Below are positions 59,890 to 64,000 of a DNA stretch of 64,000 bases, in pieces. The DNA lies in assembly GCF_023703085.1 (NCBI RefSeq), contig NZ_JAMQJY010000001.1, forward strand, positions 1,302,001-1,366,000, given 5' to 3'. A program made the position numbers and the translations under genes. Source of the DNA: Alkalicoccobacillus plakortidis. Lineage in GTDB: Bacteria; Bacillota; Bacilli; Bacillales; Bacillaceae_D. Position 1 is the first letter of the stretch. Every line of letters starts with the position of its first letter. The notes below the pieces were generated by a model. The model did not search any database, was not told the origin of the DNA, and worked only from the letters and a program-made list of their open reading frames with translations.

Positions 59890-61607
59890 TTAATCTTCCA
59901 TTGTTGATAAATCACCTGTTGGTAAATCAAGTTCCCACGCTTTTAGAACTCGTCGCATAATCTTGCCGCTTCGTGTTTTAGGTAGTCCTTTACGGAATTC
60001 AATCTCACGTGGTGCTGCATGTGCGGACAATCCTTTTTTTACAAATAAGCGAATCTCTTCTTTTAGTTCATCGGAAACCTCATATCCCTCACGAAGAGAA
60101 ACAAACGCCTTAATAATTTCCCCACGAACTGGATCGGGTTTGCCAATAACACCTGCTTCGGCTATGGCAGGATGTTCAATTAGCTTACTTTCCACTTCAA
60201 ATGGACCTACTCTCTCGCCAGAGGTCATAATGACGTCATCAATTCTACCCTGGAACCAAAAGTAGCCATCTTCATCCTGGTAAGCAGAGTCCCCTGAGAT
60301 GTACCAACCTTCAAGTTCAAAATAGCTATTAAACTTCTGAGGGTTATTCCAAATTTGCCTCATCATTGCTGGCCAGTCTTTACGAATCGCTAGATTACCC
60401 ATTCGATTAGCAGGAAGTTCGTTGCCGCGATCATCAATAATGGCTGCCTTCACCCCAGGAATTGGTTTACCCATTGACCCTGGTCGTACCTCTTCAGATG
60501 GATAATTACAAATAAGCTGAGCACCTGTTTCTGTCATCCACCATGTATCGTGAATACGCTTATTAAATACCTGTGTGCCCCAACGAATAACCTCTGGATT
60601 AAGTGGTTCTCCAACACTTAAAATATGTCGAAGGTGAGTAAGGTCATACTTTTTCACCACTTCATCACCCGCACTCATAAGCATTCTAAATGCGGTTGGT
60701 GCACTATACCATACAGTTACTTTGTATTTTTCAAGAGTCGCATACCAGTCATCCGGACTGAAGCGCCCTCCTCTGATTACGTTTGTAACTCCAAGCTAAC
60801 CATGGTGCAAATATTCCATAGGATGTTCCAGTTACCCAAGCCAGGGTCGGCCGTGCACCAATACACATCATCGTCTTTTAAGTCTAGTACCCATTTTGCC
60901 GTTTGATAGTGTTGAAGCATTGCGTTGTGGACATGGAGAACCCCTTTTGGTTTTCCTGTAGAACCAGACGTATAATGCAAAATCAATCCATCTTCACGGT
61001 CAACCCATTCTATTTTAAGTTGATCCGATGCTTGCTCCAAACGATTATTAAAATTTAGATACGGACCAGATTCTTCTTGATTCTCATCAACAATTAATAC
61101 TTTTTTCAAATCAGGCAGATCTTCAAATGGAACACGTTCCATTAAAGCTGGTGTTGTAACCAATACCTTTGCACCGCTATCTTCCAAGCGATCACGTACT
61201 GCCCCCTCCATAAACGCTTCAAATAATGGCCCAACAATGGCCCCTAATTTAATTGCTCCAAACAAAGCAAAATATAGTTCAGGCGAACGAGGCATAAAAA
61301 TAAACACACGATCTCCTTTTCTAACTCCTGCTTCTTTAAGTACATTTCCTGCTTTATTCGAGTACGCTTTCATTTCTTTAAACGTATAGGATTCATCTCG
61401 TTTTTGGTCACTATATTGCAAAGCAATTTTATCAGCTTGTTCAGCCTCAGCAAAACGATCAATCGCTTCATAAGCAAGATTCACTTTTCCAGTTGTATGC
61501 CATGAGAATTCTTTTTCAACCTTACTCCATTCAAAAGATTCATATTCTTTATTATAATTTTGTAAGTTATGAGTTCCATTCTCAGGTGGAAGCGCTTGCA
61601 ATTTCAT
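59890..61607 (-). CDS. acsA: Acetyl-CoA synthetase, two frame breaks
   Basis: AMP-forming acetyl-CoA synthetase, about 571 residues, activating acetate. ATG 61607 follows AAAGGAAGAGG. P-loop-like YTSGSTGKPKG, the C-terminal regulatory Lys in PKTRSGKIMRRVL (AcuA acetylation site by homology) and GDLSTMED end are present. Two one-base insertions lie 45 bp apart, at 60836-60841 (DPGWVTGT restored) and 60791-60796 (WLAGVTN restored), both CCAAGC on plus. Divergent from acuABC. Confidence 0.93.
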
Positions 61608-61640
61608 ATGTCCTCTTCCTTTCTGTAATGAATTAACATT

Positions 61641-61669
61641 AGTATAATATATGTTATTCATTAATACAA
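61641..61669 (-). promoter_or_regulatory. acsA promoter
   Basis: Minus strand TTGTAT - 17 nt - TATACT, ending about 35 bp before the acsA ATG. Confidence 0.55.
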
Positions 61670-61767
61670 ACTTAAAAAAATGTTCTTAATATTCATTCAC
61701 ACACTGCAAGAATAATAGATTTGTGTATAATGAACGTATTAGCCTTAAAAAGGTGAGTGAACAGTCT

Positions 61768-62400
61768 ATGATTCATACAAAAACCTACTATTCAACACAA
61801 ATCCCTTATCAAGACAGGTCTCTTTTGATTGAAGGGCCGATAACGCGTGAATCTCTTGATGCTTATGAATTTCATAACGAGCTTGATTCATTTCGTCCGG
61901 CAGTGAAACAAAAGGAAGCATTATTAGAGATAGCCGAGCTACCAGAAGGACGAATTAATGTTGTTGTAGATGATCGCACCATTGTGGGTTATGTGACCTT
62001 TTTATACCCTGATCCAATGGAACGGTGGTCTGAGGGCAATATGGAAAACCTTCTTGAACTAGGTGCCATTGAAATTGCCCCCGCTTATCGCGGAGCCTCA
62101 GCAGGAAAAACAATCATTAACCTTTCAATGCTTGATGCAGCGATGGAAGATTATATTATTATTACAACTGAATATTATTGGCATTGGGATCTTAAAGGAA
62201 GCGGTTTAGATGTATGGGAGTATCGAAAGGTCATGGAAAAAATGATGGGAGCAGGCGGACTTGTTTGGTTTGCTACAGATGATCCAGAGATTAGTTCTCA
62301 TCCTGCTAACTGTCTTATGGCGCGTATTGGTTCCAACGTTGATCAAGAGTCCATTCAACAGTTTGATTTGCTTCGTTTTCATAATCGGTTTATGTATTAA
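61768..62400 (+). CDS. acuA: Protein acetyltransferase AcuA
   Basis: 210-residue GNAT-family acetyltransferase that inactivates AcsA by acetylating its catalytic-domain Lys. Family sequence YEFHNELDSFRP, PDPMERWSEGNMENLLELGAIE and TTEYYWHWDLKG is conserved. ATG 61768 is the start (MIHTKTYY aligns with B. subtilis AcuA); upstream in-frame codons lack a site. First gene of acuABC. Confidence 0.95.
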   Translation: MIHTKTYYSTQIPYQDRSLLIEGPITRESLDAYEFHNELDSFRPAVKQKEALLEIAELPEGRINVVVDDRTIVGYVTFLYPDPMERWSEGNMENLLELGAIEIAPAYRGASAGKTIINLSMLDAAMEDYIIITTEYYWHWDLKGSGLDVWEYRKVMEKMMGAGGLVWFATDDPEISSHPANCLMARIGSNVDQESIQQFDLLRFHNRFMY

Positions 62401-62429
62401 TTACCTTATACAAAGGAGTTATGTTCATT

Positions 62430-63038
62430 ATGAAAGTAAAAGATATCATGAAGCGTGATCTCGTTACACTAACGAAAGAACATACGATTAAGGAAGCGCT
62501 TCACTTACTTGAAAAAAACAGAATTAGACATATTCCCATTGTTGATGAACTTGGGCAAATTCAAGGCATTGTGTCTGATCGAGATATCCGTGATGCTAGA
62601 CCTTCTATTTTTGAACAGCACTCAAACGATTCCGAATTAGATAAGCCTATTTCATCACTCATGTCTACCAATATTATTACAGCTGAACCAGAAGATCTTG
62701 TTCAGGAGGTAGCGTCAGTCTTCTATTTGTACCATATTGGTTGTTTGCCTATTACAGAAGATGACCGCCTAGTTGGTATGGTTACGGAGACCGAGCTTCT
62801 CCATACGTTTGTGGAATTAATGGGTGCGGACAAGCCTAGTACTCAGATTGATGTAGAGGTGAGCAATAGCCCTGGTCAATTAGCAACGATTGCGCTCATT
62901 TTCAAGGAATTCGATATCAATATTCATAGTGTCATGGTTTACCCGTCCGAAACAGAAGCCACAAAAACGCTGCTTTTTAGAGCGCAAACGATTGATGCCC
63001 GGCAAGTAATCGAGGCGATACAAAAAGCTTGGTTTTAA
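62430..63038 (+). CDS. acuB: AcuB, CBS-domain protein
   Basis: 202 residues: two CBS modules (about 1-60 and 75-135) that bind adenosine nucleotides and a C-terminal ACT-like domain. Start ATG 62430 (MKVKDIMKRD matches AcuB) with AAAGGAG upstream. Role in acetoin/acetate control is inferred from the operon; its mechanism is not established. Confidence 0.92.
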   Translation: MKVKDIMKRDLVTLTKEHTIKEALHLLEKNRIRHIPIVDELGQIQGIVSDRDIRDARPSIFEQHSNDSELDKPISSLMSTNIITAEPEDLVQEVASVFYLYHIGCLPITEDDRLVGMVTETELLHTFVELMGADKPSTQIDVEVSNSPGQLATIALIFKEFDINIHSVMVYPSETEATKTLLFRAQTIDARQVIEAIQKAWF

Positions 63039-63070
63039 GGTTTTGGGTCCACTTTCATTTGGAGAAAAGT

Positions 63071-64000
63071 ATGAAGACAGCTGATGCTGCGTTTGTTTAC
63101 TCCATTGAGGAGCATTCATACCACTTTCATGATAAACACCCTTTTAATCCTTTACGCCTCACTTTAACAAAGGATTTGCTTGAAGCTTGTAATAGCTTAG
63201 ATACTAACAAGATCCTCAAACCACGAAAAGCGACAGAAGAGGAATTGGCGCTTGTTCATGATTTGGCTTTTATTGATGCAGTTAAGTTAGCGGGAGCAAA
63301 TAAGCTAAGTGCAGAGAAAGCAAGAAGCTACGGACTAGGTACAGATGATACTCCGTTCTTTAACGATATGCACAATGCGGCTTCCTATCTAGTTGGAGGC
63401 ACACTTACCGCTGTTGACGCTGTAATGAATGGATCGTATTCTCACGCAATCCATTTAGGTGGTGGTCTTCATCATGGATTTAAGGGCAAAGCTTCAGGGT
63501 TTTGTATTTATAATGACTCAGCTATTGCCATTGAGTATCTAAAACAAAAATACCAGGCACGTGTTCTATATGTTGACACTGATGCTCACCATGGGGACGG
63601 GGTTCAATGGTCCTTCTATGATGATCCAGATGTATTCACGTTAAGTGTACACGAAACAGGGCGCTACCTCTTCCCCGGTACAGGAAGTGTAACAGAAAAA
63701 GGAGCTGGAGCTGGTTATGGCTTAAAGGTAAACATTCCACTTGAAGCATTTACCGAGGACGACTCTTTTTTAGAGAGCTATGAGACAGCATTTCGTGAGG
63801 CAGTTGATTTCTTTAGACCTGACCTTATTCTTACTGTAAACGGTGCAGATTCACACTACCTGGATCCTTTAACTCATTTACATACATCGCTTAAAAGCTT
63901 CCACTTCATTCCAAAACTCGCCCATGAATTGGCTCACGAGTATTGTGAAGGTCGTTGGGTTGCTGTAGGTGGTGGAGGCTATGATCATTGGCGTGTGGTT
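63071..64000 (+). CDS. acuC: AcuC histone deacetylase-like enzyme (C-terminus cut)
   Basis: 310 codons visible of a typical ~385-residue class I HDAC-like Zn deacetylase. Metal/charge-relay motifs IHLGGGLHHGFKGKASGFCIYND, VDTDAHHGDGVQ and VNGADSHYLD are intact. It reactivates AcsA by removing the acetyl group. GGAGAAAAGT precedes the ATG. Confidence 0.95.
   Translation, partial: MKTADAAFVYSIEEHSYHFHDKHPFNPLRLTLTKDLLEACNSLDTNKILKPRKATEEELALVHDLAFIDAVKLAGANKLSAEKARSYGLGTDDTPFFNDMHNAASYLVGGTLTAVDAVMNGSYSHAIHLGGGLHHGFKGKASGFCIYNDSAIAIEYLKQKYQARVLYVDTDAHHGDGVQWSFYDDPDVFTLSVHETGRYLFPGTGSVTEKGAGAGYGLKVNIPLEAFTEDDSFLESYETAFREAVDFFRPDLILTVNGADSHYLDPLTHLHTSLKSFHFIPKLAHELAHEYCEGRWVAVGGGGYDHWRVV

Noticed and set aside
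59890..61607. acsA as true pseudogene
   Set aside because: Three intact segments keep family motifs, and both breaks carry the shared GCTTGG signature 45 bp apart.

Overview
The window is chromosomal DNA of a low-GC, spore-forming Bacillaceae bacterium. Gene order closely follows the phoP to acuC segment of Bacillus subtilis: phoP, mdh-icd-citZ, pyk-pfkA, accA-accD, malic enzyme, dnaE, ytrH-ytrI, nrnA, ytpI, ytoI, ytkL, argH-argG, ackA, ytxK, tpx, ytfJ, sppA, an alpha/beta-type spore SASP, thiI, a NifS-like desulfurase, ezrA, hisJ, refZ, ytsP, ytrP, rpsD, tyrS, acsA, acuABC. Sporulation genes (ytrH, ytrI, ytfJ, SASP, refZ) confirm an endospore former. An alkaliphilic or halotolerant Bacillus-group species is my guess, not shown. 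No rRNA, tRNA, insertion sequence, prophage or CRISPR was seen.

Layout. 1-12 kb: phosphate response regulator (cut by the window edge), TCA genes citZ-icd-mdh, lower glycolysis, acetyl-CoA carboxylase and malic enzyme, all on the minus strand. 12-20 kb: dnaE, then sporulation membrane genes, nanoRNase and regulators. 20-26 kb: a peptidase, a 20/21-bp tandem array, arginine synthesis and acetate kinase. 27-34 kb: ytxK, tpx, sporulation and envelope genes, an amidohydrolase and a 700-bp phased repeat array. 34-44 kb: SASP, thiI and its sulfur donor, ezrA, hisJ, refZ, a free-Met-sulfoxide reductase, a GAF-GGDEF protein and rpsD. 44.4-46.2 kb: a small AT-rich insertion (decayed ORF plus a zinc-finger/TPR protein). 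46.4-51 kb: tyrS with a T-box and a divergent class A penicillin-binding protein. 51-59.8 kb: an accessory sugar module (ABC permeases and lipoprotein, two AraC regulators, two Gfo/Idh/MocA dehydrogenases, a TIM-barrel isomerase) placed between tyrS/PBP and acsA. 59.9-64 kb: acsA divergent from acuABC (acuC cut by the edge).

Functional logic: carbon enters by glycolysis (pfkA, pyk), overflows to acetate (ackA), is reclaimed by AcsA, whose activity is set by AcuA acetylation and AcuC deacetylation, and flows to the TCA cycle or, through AccAD, to lipids. A strong cre (CcpA) site in front of the sugar ABC operon suggests glucose repression of the accessory module.

Two things stand out. First, at least nine reading-frame breaks in eight genes (mdh, pyk, dnaE, pepQ-like, ezrA, the sugar lipoprotein, the isomerase, acsA twice) share one signature: GCTTGG where the protein requires GCTGG. 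This points to a systematic sequence error, or a very unusual mutational hotspot, rather than real inactivation. Second, the window holds unexplained non-coding architecture: two arrays of a GCTC(A/T)TGG-like motif at about 20.5-bp (two helical turns) spacing, two copies of a covarying GC-rich hairpin element, and two terminators with the same apical loop.
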